In this document: positions 49,316-59,035 of the stretch, piece by piece
Layout of the letters: every line of letters starts with the position of its first letter
How positions within the stretch are numbered: the stretch's first letter is position 1
Origin: UBA2112 sp964488555
Lineage (GTDB): Bacteria; Patescibacteriota; Saccharimonadia; Saccharimonadales; Saccharimonadaceae
Direction of reading: 5' to 3'
DNA: 64,000 bases
Assembly (NCBI GenBank): GCA_964488555.1
Contig: CAZAUF010000001.1
Location: 124,001-188,000, forward strand
Notes under the pieces: generated by a model
Told to the model about the DNA's origin: nothing
Databases searched by the model: none
What the model saw: the letters and a program-made list of their open reading frames with translations, nothing else
Program-made: the position numbers and the translations under genes

Positions 49316-50398
49316 ATGGACGATAAGCCCACGGATACTAACCCTGACAACACGCCGGAAGCACCGGAAGCATCTGAGGCACCAGCGACCCAAGAACCAT
49401 CAATAGACACTTCTGCTTCGTCTGTAGATTCGCATGAAACTTCAAATGTAAGCACCAGTAGCGAAACAGCGAACACAACTCAGTCATCGGCACCGTTCGA
49501 ATTGCCTATACAAAGTCCTGAGCGCAGTAAAAAACCACTTATATGGTCAATCGTAGCGGGCGTCGTGATGCTGCTACTGGCCGGTACGGCATTGTACTTC
49601 CTGGTCCTCAATAAGCCTGCCGAGGAAACGCCCGTTGCCAACACCAGCCCGTCCCCTACTCCAGCACAAGAGCTTACCGCTGAATCACTTGTCAAGGAAG
49701 TTGCCTCTCAGTTGAAGGGCACTCCTGCCGAGATAGCCGAAAGGAGCGCGACAGGTGGCCAGCTAGAAAATGGACAACTCGCATATAGCGCACCAGCGTA
49801 TCAACTGACCGACAAAAAGTTTAGCGTCTTCCCGCTGAAATCCTATGGCGCGGCTGCGACGGGAACAACAGATGTCGCTGATGCCGACTATCAGAAGGTT
49901 ACTGATTTTCTCGCTGAGCAAACATTCAAACAGGTCGAAATGCAATCTGATGACCCAGACAATGCAGGTATCTATGCCTCAGACAAAATCGTCTGCTATG
50001 TCAGCAATAGTGAACCTCTCGCATCGAGCGAACACATAGTCGGTATCGGCTGTGCTGATGTGTCGAGTTTCGAAGAAGCTGCCACTGCGGTCGAGCCGTT
50101 TTATAACGCATACGCCGCAAGTGAGGATGTAAAGGCAAATCCTCAACTTGCTGAAGGAGTCGTGCTTGGTGAACCCAAGGTCAAAGACGGCGTAGAGGGA
50201 CACAAACATGCAGAACTCACCCTTGCGAACGCTGTCGGTCTTTTCTATCAGGAACCCGGCAAAGAGTGGGTCTTCCTGATGGGGCTCCAGCAACAGCCGC
50301 TTTGTAGCCAGTTCGATACGGATGCTATCAAAAAGGCGTTTGCTGGCTACGCCTGTTATGACAGCATGACTCAAAAAGAATCTGTCGTAGCCGTATAA
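49316..50398 (+). CDS. Single-pass membrane protein with external domain, unknown function
   Basis: 360 residues. An acidic, Ser/Thr/Pro-rich cytoplasmic stretch (1-70) precedes one membrane span (about 74-97). Then come a low-complexity linker (PVANTSPSPTPAQ) and an external domain with four Cys that may pair (IVCYV, IGCAD, PLCSQ, YACYD). GGAG precedes the ATG; TTGCTC-17-TACACT upstream. No family recognised; surface-exposed location is inferred from topology. Confidence 0.75.
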   Translation: MDDKPTDTNPDNTPEAPEASEAPATQEPSIDTSASSVDSHETSNVSTSSETANTTQSSAPFELPIQSPERSKKPLIWSIVAGVVMLLLAGTALYFLVLNKPAEETPVANTSPSPTPAQELTAESLVKEVASQLKGTPAEIAERSATGGQLENGQLAYSAPAYQLTDKKFSVFPLKSYGAAATGTTDVADADYQKVTDFLAEQTFKQVEMQSDDPDNAGIYASDKIVCYVSNSEPLASSEHIVGIGCADVSSFEEAATAVEPFYNAYAASEDVKANPQLAEGVVLGEPKVKDGVEGHKHAELTLANAVGLFYQEPGKEWVFLMGLQQQPLCSQFDTDAIKKAFAGYACYDSMTQKESVVAV

Positions 50399-50412
50399 TG
50401 AGCTCTCTTCAC

Positions 50413-50445
50413 AAAAACACCCGTCCATACGGTCGGGTGTTTTTT
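50413..50445 (+). terminator. Terminator after the 360-residue membrane protein
   Basis: AAAAACACCCG/CGGGTGTTTTT stem with a ten-base loop and T6. Confidence 0.9.
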
Positions 50446-50450
50446 GCTTC

Positions 50451-50512
50451 AAAGTCGAGTCCGCCGAAAGGAACTCACGTCCACTATAGGACAGGCTCGA
50501 CTTTCGGCGGAC
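50451..50512. repeat. Interlocked inverted repeats, possible pseudoknot
   Basis: AAAGTCGAG (50451-50459) is complementary to CTCGACTTT (50496-50504). GTCCGCCGAAAG (50459-50470) is perfectly complementary to CTTTCGGCGGAC (50501-50512). The order A-B-A'-B' makes the helices interlock. A GTCC/GGAC mini-hairpin lies between. A further ACTCACGT/ACGTGAGT pair links 50473 with about 50557. No gene explains it. Confidence 0.65.
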
Positions 50513-50532
50513 ATACCCGCATGCTACACGCG

Positions 50533-50703
50533 CTATGCCGTTGTGCCAGTTCCACGACGTGAGTGGCAGCCGCATGACTGCTTGTCACACGGAGCTGGCC
50601 ATCGGGATGCGTTGATCTCTTGGTCTCGATGGATAATTTCTGCCATAGAGGCGTTTGCCTTTATGGTGGAACTCCGGACGGCTTTTACAGGCTGTCCGTT
50701 CAT
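50533..50703 (-). CDS. Possible small Cys-containing protein (56 aa)
   Basis: ATG 50703 with AAGGAG eight bases upstream (two further in-frame ATGs nearby). Sequence MNGQPVKAVRSSTIKANASMAE... ends with CDKQSCGCHSRR. TTGAAT-17-TACCAT promoter-like elements lie near 50740-50770. It fills the gap between rpoC's terminator and the interlocked repeats. Unknown function. Confidence 0.45.
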   Translation of the reverse strand: MNGQPVKAVRSSTIKANASMAEIIHRDQEINASRWPAPCDKQSCGCHSRRGTGTTA

Positions 50704-50797
50704 GTGCATCGCTCCTTGATTCATGCTGGAAAGTACATCCCTATGGTAACGCTGAACCCGCTATGATTCAAGATGAAAACAGCTGAAATATAAACAA

Positions 50798-50821
50798 CAA
50801 ACCCCGCATGCGCGGGGTTTG
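50798..50821 (-). terminator. Terminator of rpoB-rpoC
   Basis: AAACCCCGC/GCGGGGTTT stem with four-base loop, then GTTGTTT on the minus strand. Confidence 0.85.
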
Positions 50822-50840
50822 TATGCTTTGGCTGTTTGTT

Positions 50841-53800
50841 TTATTGAGCCAGCTCGAGGTCTTCGGTGATTTCACTTTCGAAATCCTCGACAGACTCTGC
50901 TGACTGATAGGACTCTGCACCTGTACCGACCGGAATCTTGCGGCCGATAATGACGTTCTCTTTGAGACCGTGCAGGTGGTCAGCGCGACCGCTGGTTGCA
51001 GCGTTGATGAGCACGCGAGTCGTATCCTGGAATGATGCGGCGGAGAGCCAGCTGTCGCTCCAGATAGAGACCTTGGTGATACCGAGCAGCAACTGCGTAT
51101 AACGAACCAACTCTTTACCCTCTGCGGCCAGCTGTGCGTTCGCATCGACAACAGCAGCCTTGGAGACGATGTCGCCAGTCACAAACGAGCTTTCGCCTGG
51201 ATCTTCAACCTGAACGCGGCTAAACATCTGTCGCACGATGATCTCGAGGTGCTTATCGGCAACGTCTTGACCCTGTGCAGCATAGATACGCAGAACTTCG
51301 TTGATGATGTAGCGTTGAGTCGCTTCAGTACCCTTCAATCGCATCAAATCGTGTAGATTAAGCGAACCGATAGTCAGGCGGTCACCAGCATTGACCTTGT
51401 CGCCAGATCGGACAACCAACTGAGTGTTGCCAGGAATCTCGTAGCGGACAGGTGCACCGGCATTGGCGGCCAGAACGATTGCATCTTTCGTGACCTTGAC
51501 CTCGCCGTCAAACGGTGCGACGAGCGGCTTGGCTTCGCCTTCGGCAGTAGCCAGAACATCGCCTACCTTGACGTTAGAGCCAGACTTGACGCTGACCGTA
51601 CGGCCTTCGAGCATCAACTTTTCGACATGACCGTCCTCGGGAGTGACCTGGACGACGTATTTCTTGCCATCTTCCCACACCTCAACCGTTCCTGTTACTT
51701 CCGTGACATACGCTTGACCCTTTGGTGTGCGCGCTTCGAACAGCTCTTCCACACGAGGCAGACCCTGCGTGATGTCACCACCAGCCACACCGGAGGCATG
51801 GAAGGTCTTTAGTGTCAGCTGGGTACCAGGCTCACCGACAGACTGCGCGGCAATAACGCCGACAGGCTGTGCGTTCGCGACCAGCAGACCAGAAGCCATG
51901 TCGATGCCGTAGCTCTTGCGAGGAATACCGTGCAGGTTCTTTGTCGACAGTACTGACTGGATAGTAACGCTCTCAATCTTTTCGTCAGCTTCAATCGCAT
52001 CGGCCACCTTACGAGTGATGAGCTCGTCGGCCTTGATGTGACCAGGTACTTCCTTGGCCGTGTAGCGACCGTTCAAGCGGTTAGCAAAGCTGATCATGGT
52101 GTCTTCTGATTCAGAACGATAGATCGTAAAGCCTTCGTCGTCGCCAGCTTCGTCTTCTACAGTGAAGACATCTTGCGACACGTCGACCAGACGACGGGTT
52201 AGATAACCCGAGTCAGCGGTCTTGAGTGCGGTATCGATCAGACCCTTGCGTGCACCACGGGTTGCCACGAAAGCTTCCAGTGAGCTCAGACCAGCCTTGA
52301 ATGACGAGCGAATCGGGAGCTCGATTTCGCGGTTGGTCGCGTCCACCATGATACCGATCATGGCACTTGCCAGCTTGACGTTACTAATGTCGCCACGAGC
52401 ACCAGAGTTGACCATGACAGAAATACTGGTGTCCATAGTCTTGAGCTTTTCTTGCAGGAAGTCAGTTACCTTGCGGTCGACATTGCGCCATGCGGCGACA
52501 GTGAGGTTGTAACGCTCTTCGTCGGTCACCAGACCCTGGTCGAACTGCTCAGAGATGAGGGTTGTCTTTTCGTCACCTTCGGCGATGAACTCGGCGATCT
52601 CGTCAAAGTGCAGATAGTCTTCCTTACCGGTTGAAACGGCGGCAATCGTCGCGAAACGGAATGCCAGACCCTTCATACGGTCGGCGGTCTTTGCGGTCTC
52701 TTCGGCACCATACTGGTCAAAGATATTTGCAAGGACCTTTTTGAGCTGCTTCTTGCTCTGGATGTTGTTGTCGTATGGGTAATCCTCTGGCAGAATCTCG
52801 TTGAAGAAAACACGGCCAAGCGTCGTATTGCGAATTTCACCCTTTGCGTAAACACGAATTGGTGTTTGTAGCTGGATGACACCTTGGTCGTATGCCATTT
52901 CAGCTTCATAAACAGAACTGTATGCCTTTACCTTGTCGGTCTGAGCATCTGGCTTTTCGTATGTGAGGTAGTAGTTGCCGAGGACAACGTCCTGACCGAT
53001 GTTGAGTACCGGTGCACCATCGGCTGGTTTCAGCAAGTTGTTCGTGGCAGACATGAGCTCGCGAGCTTCACGTTGTGCTTCTTTGCTGAGCGGAAGGTGA
53101 ACAGCCATCTGGTCACCGTCGTAGTCGGCGTTGAAGCCGTTGGCCACGAGCGGGTGCAGCTGGATAGCCTTACCCTCTACCAGACGAGGCTGGAAGGCCT
53201 GGATAGACAGACGGTGAAGTGATGGAGCGCGGTTAAGCAAAACATATTTGCCTTCGATGACAGCATCGAGTGCGTCCCATACCAGCGCGTCACCTGCTTC
53301 GATCAGACGGGTTGCACTACGGATGTTGTGTGCGTGCTCACCGCGAATCAGCCAGCTGATGACAAATGGCTTGAACAGCTCGAGAGCCATTTGCTTTGGC
53401 AGACCACATTCGTGAATCTTGAGCTTTGGACCGACCACGATAACAGAACGGCCAGAGTAGTCGACGCGCTTACCAAGCAGGTTCTGGCGGAAGCGACCTT
53501 GCTTACCCTTCAGCATATCGCTGATAGATTTCAGACGGCGGCGACCACCGGTCGCGTTAACAGCACGACCGCCACGGGCAGCACTGTTGTCAATCAATGC
53601 ATCGACCGCTTCTTGCAGCATGCGCATTTCGTTGCGGCGGATAACTTCCGGCGCGTTGAGGTCGATCAGCTTCTTGAGACGGTTGTTACGGTTGATCACA
53701 CGACGATAAAGGTCGTTGAGGTCGCTGGTCGCGAAACGACCACCGGTCAACTGAACCATTGGACGAAGATCTGGTGGGATCACCGGCAGAACAGTCAATG

Positions 53801-54680
53801 TGAGGCTACTCGGCTTGATGCCTGCGGCGTGCATACCCTCAAGCACCTTGAGACGCTTGAGCAGCTTCTTTTCGCGCTGTCCCTTGGCACCAGCGACTTC
53901 CTCGGTCAGCTCAGCGATAAGCTTCGGCAGATCGATTTCGTCCAGAAGTGCCTTGAGTGCGGTACCGCCCATACCAACCGTGACGAGCTCTTCGTACTCT
54001 TCAGGCAGGTTGCGGTAATCAGTTTCATTCATCAACGCACCCCTGACCAAGCTGTCGAGCTGAGTTTTCTTCGCATTATACGATTCGTTCAGCTCTTCGG
54101 TTTCCTTGCTCATAGCTTCGGCGAGGGCTTTGACATCCGCACCCTCAGCTTCAGCTTCTTTTTCGTAACGCATCTTGATAGCCACGCGACCAGCTTCGGT
54201 CTCTGCTTCCAGATCAGCGAGCATTTTTTCACGCTTTTCTTCGTTGACGCTCAAGATGATGTAGCTCGCAAAGTATGCCACACGCTCAAGATTACGCACC
54301 GTAATACCGAGCAGTAGACTCATAGCACTTGGTGTACCGCGCATAAACCAGATGTGCGCGACAGGTGCTGCCAGGTTAATATGGCCCATGCGTTCACGAC
54401 GAACGATGGCTTTTGTGACGAGCTCGCCGTTCTTGTCGACGGCTGCTTCGCGTGAACGGACGCCCTTTAATTTGCTGTCATGCGGGTTGATATCTTTGAC
54501 TGGTCCAAAGATACGCTCACAGAACAGGCCGTCGCGTTCAGGTTTTTGTGTACGATAGTTGATCGTTTCCGGTTTGGTGACTTCGCCGTAACTCCATTTC
54601 AGGATATCGTCGGGACTGGCAACAGCGAGGCGCACAGCGTCAAAGTCAGCGATTCCGGTGCCTGCAACAACACGTGACAT
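50841..54680 (-). CDS. rpoC: DNA-directed RNA polymerase subunit beta-prime, zinc sites lost
   Basis: 1279 residues. Catalytic NADYDGDQMAVHLPLS, bridge helix and trigger loop regions (GARGDISNVKLASAMIG; AQPVGVIAAQSVGEPGTQLTLKTFH) are intact. The N-terminal zinc ribbon, normally between ERIFGPVKD and VRRERMGHI with four Cys, reads INPHDSKLKGVRSREAAVDKNGELVTKAI: no Cys. The second zinc site, normally around SVLxCxxxxGxCxxCYG, reads SVLSTKNLHGIPRKSYG: no Cys. Only two Cys remain in the whole protein by my reading (LFCERIF, HECGLPK), both outside zinc sites. Two bases after rpoB. Confidence 0.97.
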   Translation of the reverse strand: MSRVVAGTGIADFDAVRLAVASPDDILKWSYGEVTKPETINYRTQKPERDGLFCERIFGPVKDINPHDSKLKGVRSREAAVDKNGELVTKAIVRRERMGHINLAAPVAHIWFMRGTPSAMSLLLGITVRNLERVAYFASYIILSVNEEKREKMLADLEAETEAGRVAIKMRYEKEAEAEGADVKALAEAMSKETEELNESYNAKKTQLDSLVRGALMNETDYRNLPEEYEELVTVGMGGTALKALLDEIDLPKLIAELTEEVAGAKGQREKKLLKRLKVLEGMHAAGIKPSSLTLTVLPVIPPDLRPMVQLTGGRFATSDLNDLYRRVINRNNRLKKLIDLNAPEVIRRNEMRMLQEAVDALIDNSAARGGRAVNATGGRRRLKSISDMLKGKQGRFRQNLLGKRVDYSGRSVIVVGPKLKIHECGLPKQMALELFKPFVISWLIRGEHAHNIRSATRLIEAGDALVWDALDAVIEGKYVLLNRAPSLHRLSIQAFQPRLVEGKAIQLHPLVANGFNADYDGDQMAVHLPLSKEAQREARELMSATNNLLKPADGAPVLNIGQDVVLGNYYLTYEKPDAQTDKVKAYSSVYEAEMAYDQGVIQLQTPIRVYAKGEIRNTTLGRVFFNEILPEDYPYDNNIQSKKQLKKVLANIFDQYGAEETAKTADRMKGLAFRFATIAAVSTGKEDYLHFDEIAEFIAEGDEKTTLISEQFDQGLVTDEERYNLTVAAWRNVDRKVTDFLQEKLKTMDTSISVMVNSGARGDISNVKLASAMIGIMVDATNREIELPIRSSFKAGLSSLEAFVATRGARKGLIDTALKTADSGYLTRRLVDVSQDVFTVEDEAGDDEGFTIYRSESEDTMISFANRLNGRYTAKEVPGHIKADELITRKVADAIEADEKIESVTIQSVLSTKNLHGIPRKSYGIDMASGLLVANAQPVGVIAAQSVGEPGTQLTLKTFHASGVAGGDITQGLPRVEELFEARTPKGQAYVTEVTGTVEVWEDGKKYVVQVTPEDGHVEKLMLEGRTVSVKSGSNVKVGDVLATAEGEAKPLVAPFDGEVKVTKDAIVLAANAGAPVRYEIPGNTQLVVRSGDKVNAGDRLTIGSLNLHDLMRLKGTEATQRYIINEVLRIYAAQGQDVADKHLEIIVRQMFSRVQVEDPGESSFVTGDIVSKAAVVDANAQLAAEGKELVRYTQLLLGITKVSIWSDSWLSAASFQDTTRVLINAATSGRADHLHGLKENVIIGRKIPVGTGAESYQSAESVEDFESEITEDLELAQ

Positions 54681-54682
54681 GG

Positions 54683-57600
54683 CTATACCTCCTCCTTTAT
54701 TTCTTCTACTTCATCGATGTCCTGGACACTCAGTCCGTCTTCATCGAGATCGATTTCATCTGCTTCATCCAAAACGGTTTCAGCAATATCGTCATCCGCT
54801 ACGAGAGCGGCAGGTACCGTCTTGTCCTCTGGACCAGCCTCGGCAATCACCTCTTCGGCATCGACGACAGCATGTCCTTCCTCTGTCTCATCCAGCAGAT
54901 CGACACGAAGGCCGAGCCCCTGGAGTTCCTTCACAAGAACGTTGAACGATTCAGGCAGTTTCGGACCGACAATTGGTTCGTTTTTGATGATCGACTCATA
55001 TGCTTTCGCACGGCCGTATACGTCGTCGGACTTGATGGTAAGCATTTCCTGCAATGTGGTAGCAGCACCGTAAGCTTCAAGTGCCCATACCTCCATCTCT
55101 CCGAATCGCTGACCACCGTTTTGTGCCTTACCACCGAGTGGTTGCTGGGTGACCATAGTGTATGGACCGGTCGAGCGAGCGTGGATCTTGTCGCTTACCA
55201 TGTGGTGTAGCTTGATCATGTGCATCACACCAACAGTCGTTCGCTCTTCGAACGGTTCGCCTGTGCGTCCATCAAACAGTTGGCTCTTACCATCGGCACT
55301 GAGACCGGCTTTTTCCAGTTCACCACTGATGATCTCGTTTGGCACTCCATTGAATGGAGGAGTCGCGACTTTGTAACCAAGCGCGCGTGCCGCCATACCA
55401 AGATGAGTCTCAAACAACTGACCGATATTCATACGCGACGGGACACCGAGCGGGTTCAAAACGACATCTACAGGTGTACCGTCTTCCATGAATGGCATGT
55501 CTTCGGCAGGAAGGATGCGTGCAACGACGCCCTTGTTTCCGTGACGACCAGCCAGCTTGTCACCGACACTGATCTTGCGCAGCTGGGCTACGAAGATTTG
55601 AATCTGCTTGAGTACACCAGCTTTGAGTTCATGACCGTTTTCTCGACTAAAGATTTTGACACCGACGACCTTGCCGCCGCCTGCGTTGTTCATGCGCTGT
55701 GAGGTGTCGCGAACATCCTTGGCCTTTTCACCAAAGATTGCGCGGAGCAGACGCTCCTCAGAACTGAGCTCGGTTTCACCCTTTGGCGTAATCTTGCCGA
55801 CAAGTACATCGCCGGCTTTGACTTCTGAACCGATTTGCACGATGCCATCTTCATCCAGGTGGCGCAGTGACTCTTCGGATACGTTTGGTATGTCACGCGT
55901 CACCTGCTCAGGACCGAGTTTGGTTTCACGAACTTCTACCATGTAATCCTTGATATTGATGCTTGTGAGCGTGTCATCCTTGACCAGACGGTCAGACAGC
56001 ACTATAGCGTCGTCCATGTTGTAACCGCCCCAAGGCATGAATGCAACGAGGAGGTCCTTACCGAGTGCCAGCTCGCCGTCAGCGACGGATGCGCCCTCGA
56101 TGAGCGTGTCGCCCTTTTTGACTTTGTCGCCACGAGCAACACGCGTCTTGTGGTTGATTGAGCGGTCATCGTTGCTTTTCGCAAAGTGAATCAACTCGTA
56201 TTTCTTGACACCGTCGGCGTATTTGACGTGAATCTCGTCAGCGTCAGCGCGTACGACCTCACCTGCACCTTCCGCAACAATCAGCTGGCTGGTGTTTTTG
56301 GCAACTTCGGCCTCGATACCAGTACCGACGGTTGGAGCTTCAGGAGTCAGCAGAGGAACTGCTTGCTTCTGCATGTTTGAACCGGTCAATGATCGGTCGA
56401 TACGGTTCTTCTCGATAAATGGAACCAGGCTGGCAGGAGCACCGAGAATCTGCTTGTGTGCAGCATCCATGAAGGTCACTTCGGAAACATCGACTTGCTC
56501 AGGCAATAGTCCGTTACGAGCACTTACGCGATCAGCCACGAACTTACCATCTTTGTCGAGCTCAGCACCAGCATCGGCAATAACTTCCGTTACTTCCTGG
56601 CTGGCATCCAGATAAACGACCTCGTCTGTGACTTTGCCGTTTTTGACACGCAGATATGGCGTTTCGATGAAACCGTATTCATTGATACGAGCATATGTAG
56701 CGAGGTTCAACACCAGACCGATGTTGGCACCTTCAGGCGTCTCGACAGAGCAAAGACGACCGTAGTGAGTCGGGTGAGCGTCGCGGACATCGAATCCGGC
56801 ACGTTCACGAGAGAGACCACCAGGACCCATCGAAGAGAGGCGTCGCTTGTGGCTCAGCTCTGCGAGCGGGTTGGTTTCGTCCATAAGCTGTGACAGCTGG
56901 CTACTTGCAAAGAATTCGCGGACAGCAGCCACGACCGGACGTGCATTGATCAACTGACCGGGTGTCACTGTCTCGATGTCGCTCATGCTCATACGATCCA
57001 TGGCATTTCGCTGCATACGGAGCATACCGACGCGGAACTGGCGGGCTACCAGTTCGCCAACAAGCTTGACGCGGCGATTGTTCAAGGCATCAATGTCGTC
57101 CGGCTCTTCCTGTGTATTGTTCAGTCGGATGAGTTCACGAATAATCGCGATTAGGTCACTCATCTGGAAGACACGGTTTTCGGCAGTGTTTGCAACGTCC
57201 AGACCAAGACGCTGATTCATCTTGTAACGGCCGACACGGCTATAGTCGAAGCGTTTAAAGTCAAAGAACATGCGCTCGATCATGGTGCGGGCATTGTCGA
57301 CGGTCGCCAGGTCGCCCGGACGGAGACGACGGTACACTTCAATCAGAGCTTCATTGCTACCACGTGAAGGGTCCTTTTCGAGCGTAGCCTCAATGTATTT
57401 CACATCGCCATTGTCGACGTCTTCGAACATCTTCTTGATTTCGCTGACCTTGCTATGGCCAAGTGCACGCAACAGCGTGGTGACCGGCAGCTTACGGCGG
57501 CGATCGATCTTAACGTAAATCGCACCGCCAGGAGCGGTCTCGAACTCAAGCCATGCACCACGACCTGGAATGAGCTTGGCACCGTAGACGTTACGACCAG

Positions 57601-58045
57601 CAACGTTGTCGGCCGTAAAGAATACACCGGCACTACGGATCAACTGGCTCACAACCACGCGTTCCGTACCATTGATAATAAACGTGCCACGGTCGGTCAT
57701 CCATGGATAGTCACCTAGATAAATTTCCGACTCTTTGACCTCGCCGGTGACCTTGTTTGTCAGCTCGACAGTCGCATGAAGCGGCGCGTCAAACGTCAGG
57801 TTGTTTTCTTTTGCGTGTTGTTCTGTCTGTTTAGGATCGTCAAAGTGGTACTTGCCGAATCGCAGTTCCAGCTTTTGCCCTGTGTAGTCCTCAATGGGAT
57901 TCAACTCGGTAAATATTTCGCTCAGGCCAGTTTCGACGAATTCACGCCAACTGTCCTTTTGATGAGCGATGAGATTAGGGAGTGGTAACGCCGTGTCGTC
58001 CTGCGTAAAAAACACGCGACCACTACTCTTCGTAGCTTTCGCCAT
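54683..58045 (-). CDS. rpoB: DNA-directed RNA polymerase subunit beta
   Basis: 1120 residues, short for the family because lineage insertions are absent. Rifampicin region SSQLSQLMDETNPLAELSHKRRLSSMGPGGLSRERAGFDVRD keeps the wild-type Asp, His and Ser at the common resistance positions. HGNKGVVARILPAEDMPFMEDGTPVDVVLNPLGVPSRMN and WALEAYGAA near the end are canonical. GAGGA precedes the ATG. Upstream rplJ/rplL are not adjacent. Confidence 0.98.
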   Translation of the reverse strand: MAKATKSSGRVFFTQDDTALPLPNLIAHQKDSWREFVETGLSEIFTELNPIEDYTGQKLELRFGKYHFDDPKQTEQHAKENNLTFDAPLHATVELTNKVTGEVKESEIYLGDYPWMTDRGTFIINGTERVVVSQLIRSAGVFFTADNVAGRNVYGAKLIPGRGAWLEFETAPGGAIYVKIDRRRKLPVTTLLRALGHSKVSEIKKMFEDVDNGDVKYIEATLEKDPSRGSNEALIEVYRRLRPGDLATVDNARTMIERMFFDFKRFDYSRVGRYKMNQRLGLDVANTAENRVFQMSDLIAIIRELIRLNNTQEEPDDIDALNNRRVKLVGELVARQFRVGMLRMQRNAMDRMSMSDIETVTPGQLINARPVVAAVREFFASSQLSQLMDETNPLAELSHKRRLSSMGPGGLSRERAGFDVRDAHPTHYGRLCSVETPEGANIGLVLNLATYARINEYGFIETPYLRVKNGKVTDEVVYLDASQEVTEVIADAGAELDKDGKFVADRVSARNGLLPEQVDVSEVTFMDAAHKQILGAPASLVPFIEKNRIDRSLTGSNMQKQAVPLLTPEAPTVGTGIEAEVAKNTSQLIVAEGAGEVVRADADEIHVKYADGVKKYELIHFAKSNDDRSINHKTRVARGDKVKKGDTLIEGASVADGELALGKDLLVAFMPWGGYNMDDAIVLSDRLVKDDTLTSINIKDYMVEVRETKLGPEQVTRDIPNVSEESLRHLDEDGIVQIGSEVKAGDVLVGKITPKGETELSSEERLLRAIFGEKAKDVRDTSQRMNNAGGGKVVGVKIFSRENGHELKAGVLKQIQIFVAQLRKISVGDKLAGRHGNKGVVARILPAEDMPFMEDGTPVDVVLNPLGVPSRMNIGQLFETHLGMAARALGYKVATPPFNGVPNEIISGELEKAGLSADGKSQLFDGRTGEPFEERTTVGVMHMIKLHHMVSDKIHARSTGPYTMVTQQPLGGKAQNGGQRFGEMEVWALEAYGAATTLQEMLTIKSDDVYGRAKAYESIIKNEPIVGPKLPESFNVLVKELQGLGLRVDLLDETEEGHAVVDAEEVIAEAGPEDKTVPAALVADDDIAETVLDEADEIDLDEDGLSVQDIDEVEEIKEEV

Positions 58046-58171
58046 TCATTCCTCGCTTTTATGATGATTAGTTAGTGATCTGGCCCGAAGATTCACTAGG
58101 CTTGGCTCGTCTCTTTTCCGCCACAAAAACGAGACAATAGAATACCAAGCTATTCTGCTTCTTGATATCCA

Positions 58172-58208
58172 TTGTGACTGCTTTTTGTCAAATAGTCAAG
58201 AGATTATA
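58172..58208 (-). promoter_or_regulatory. Promoter region of rpoB-rpoC
   Basis: TTGACT (58195-58200), 17-base spacer, CACAAT (58172-58177). A separate perfect TATAAT lies at 58203-58208. Leader of about 120 bases to rpoB. Confidence 0.6.
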
Positions 58209-58212
58209 CCAT

Positions 58213-58245
58213 AAAAATACGCCCGGTGTGTCCGAGCGTATTTTT
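58213..58245 (-). terminator. Terminator after the 258-residue secreted protein
   Basis: AAAAATACGC/GCGTATTTTT perfect stem with a 13-base loop. Confidence 0.85.
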
Positions 58246-58258
58246 GGTTTGTTCGTAA

Positions 58259-59035
58259 CTATTCTCGAGTTATAAACGCCGCAGCGAGTTTACCTGTCGC
58301 ATCGATAGAGGTTGACAAGAAAGCTGCATCTTCCTGTAGGAATGTTGAATTGCGGGTGGCTACCAGTTTAATAGCTTTTGCTATATCCTTGGCATCTTGC
58401 GTAATCACACCTGACACCAGCTTAGCGTGTGCCGTAGCAATTGTTGCTGCTAGCGTCTTGACGACTGTCTTGCCGCTACAATTCTTTTTAGCGGTGTTTA
58501 GTGCCGTCCTGATGGTACCGATCAGTGTGTCGACCAGTGTTGTCAGAGCGCGTTGGTGGGCCTTTACAAGTGCCAACATATCCTCTCGGTATGCGGCGCG
58601 GGCTGCATCTATATTTGTCTGAAGATTATGCAATGCATTGAGCATCGTGTCCTTGTATTCGTTTAATGCGGCCGTCCTGACTTCGGTCTTCTTGACGAAG
58701 ATTCCTGGACGGTTCTGGAATGCGTTCAACGTGGCTACGAAGGCACTTTCTCCTACATTTCGCAGTGCGGATACTGCCATGTCTTCCAACTTCCATGCCG
58801 TTTGCATGACATTCAGCTCAAGTTCGAATGTTTTTTCCATAGCTGTCTTGCTGGCACGTAGCGTGGTGATACTTGTACTGGCAAATAAGCTGATAGCGTT
58901 ACATTTAATGGTGTTGACGATAGACAGAGCCTGTAGCGGCTGCGAGACAAGTGCCGTGAACGCGAGTGCCAATGCCAACGCGAAGGGCACTAGACGCAAA
59001 GTGAGGCTACTAGTCCTTAAGTTGTTGAACTTCAT
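58259..59035 (-). CDS. Secreted helical protein, unknown function
   Basis: 258 residues. A clear signal peptide: basic start, hydrophobic run LVPFALALALAFTALVSQPLQALS. The mature part is Ala/Thr-rich and almost entirely helical, with long amphipathic stretches (NALHNLQTNIDAARAAYREDMLALVKAHQRALTTLVDTL). Two Cys only. It overlaps the upstream anchored protein gene by 26 bases, so the two are translated from one mRNA and may act together at the envelope. Confidence 0.75.
   Translation of the reverse strand: MKFNNLRTSSLTLRLVPFALALALAFTALVSQPLQALSIVNTIKCNAISLFASTSITTLRASKTAMEKTFELELNVMQTAWKLEDMAVSALRNVGESAFVATLNAFQNRPGIFVKKTEVRTAALNEYKDTMLNALHNLQTNIDAARAAYREDMLALVKAHQRALTTLVDTLIGTIRTALNTAKKNCSGKTVVKTLAATIATAHAKLVSGVITQDAKDIAKAIKLVATRNSTFLQEDAAFLSTSIDATGKLAAAFITRE

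Noticed and set aside
53328..54317. 329-residue plus-strand open frame opposite rpoC
   Set aside because: Antisense shadow of the beta-prime N-terminal half.
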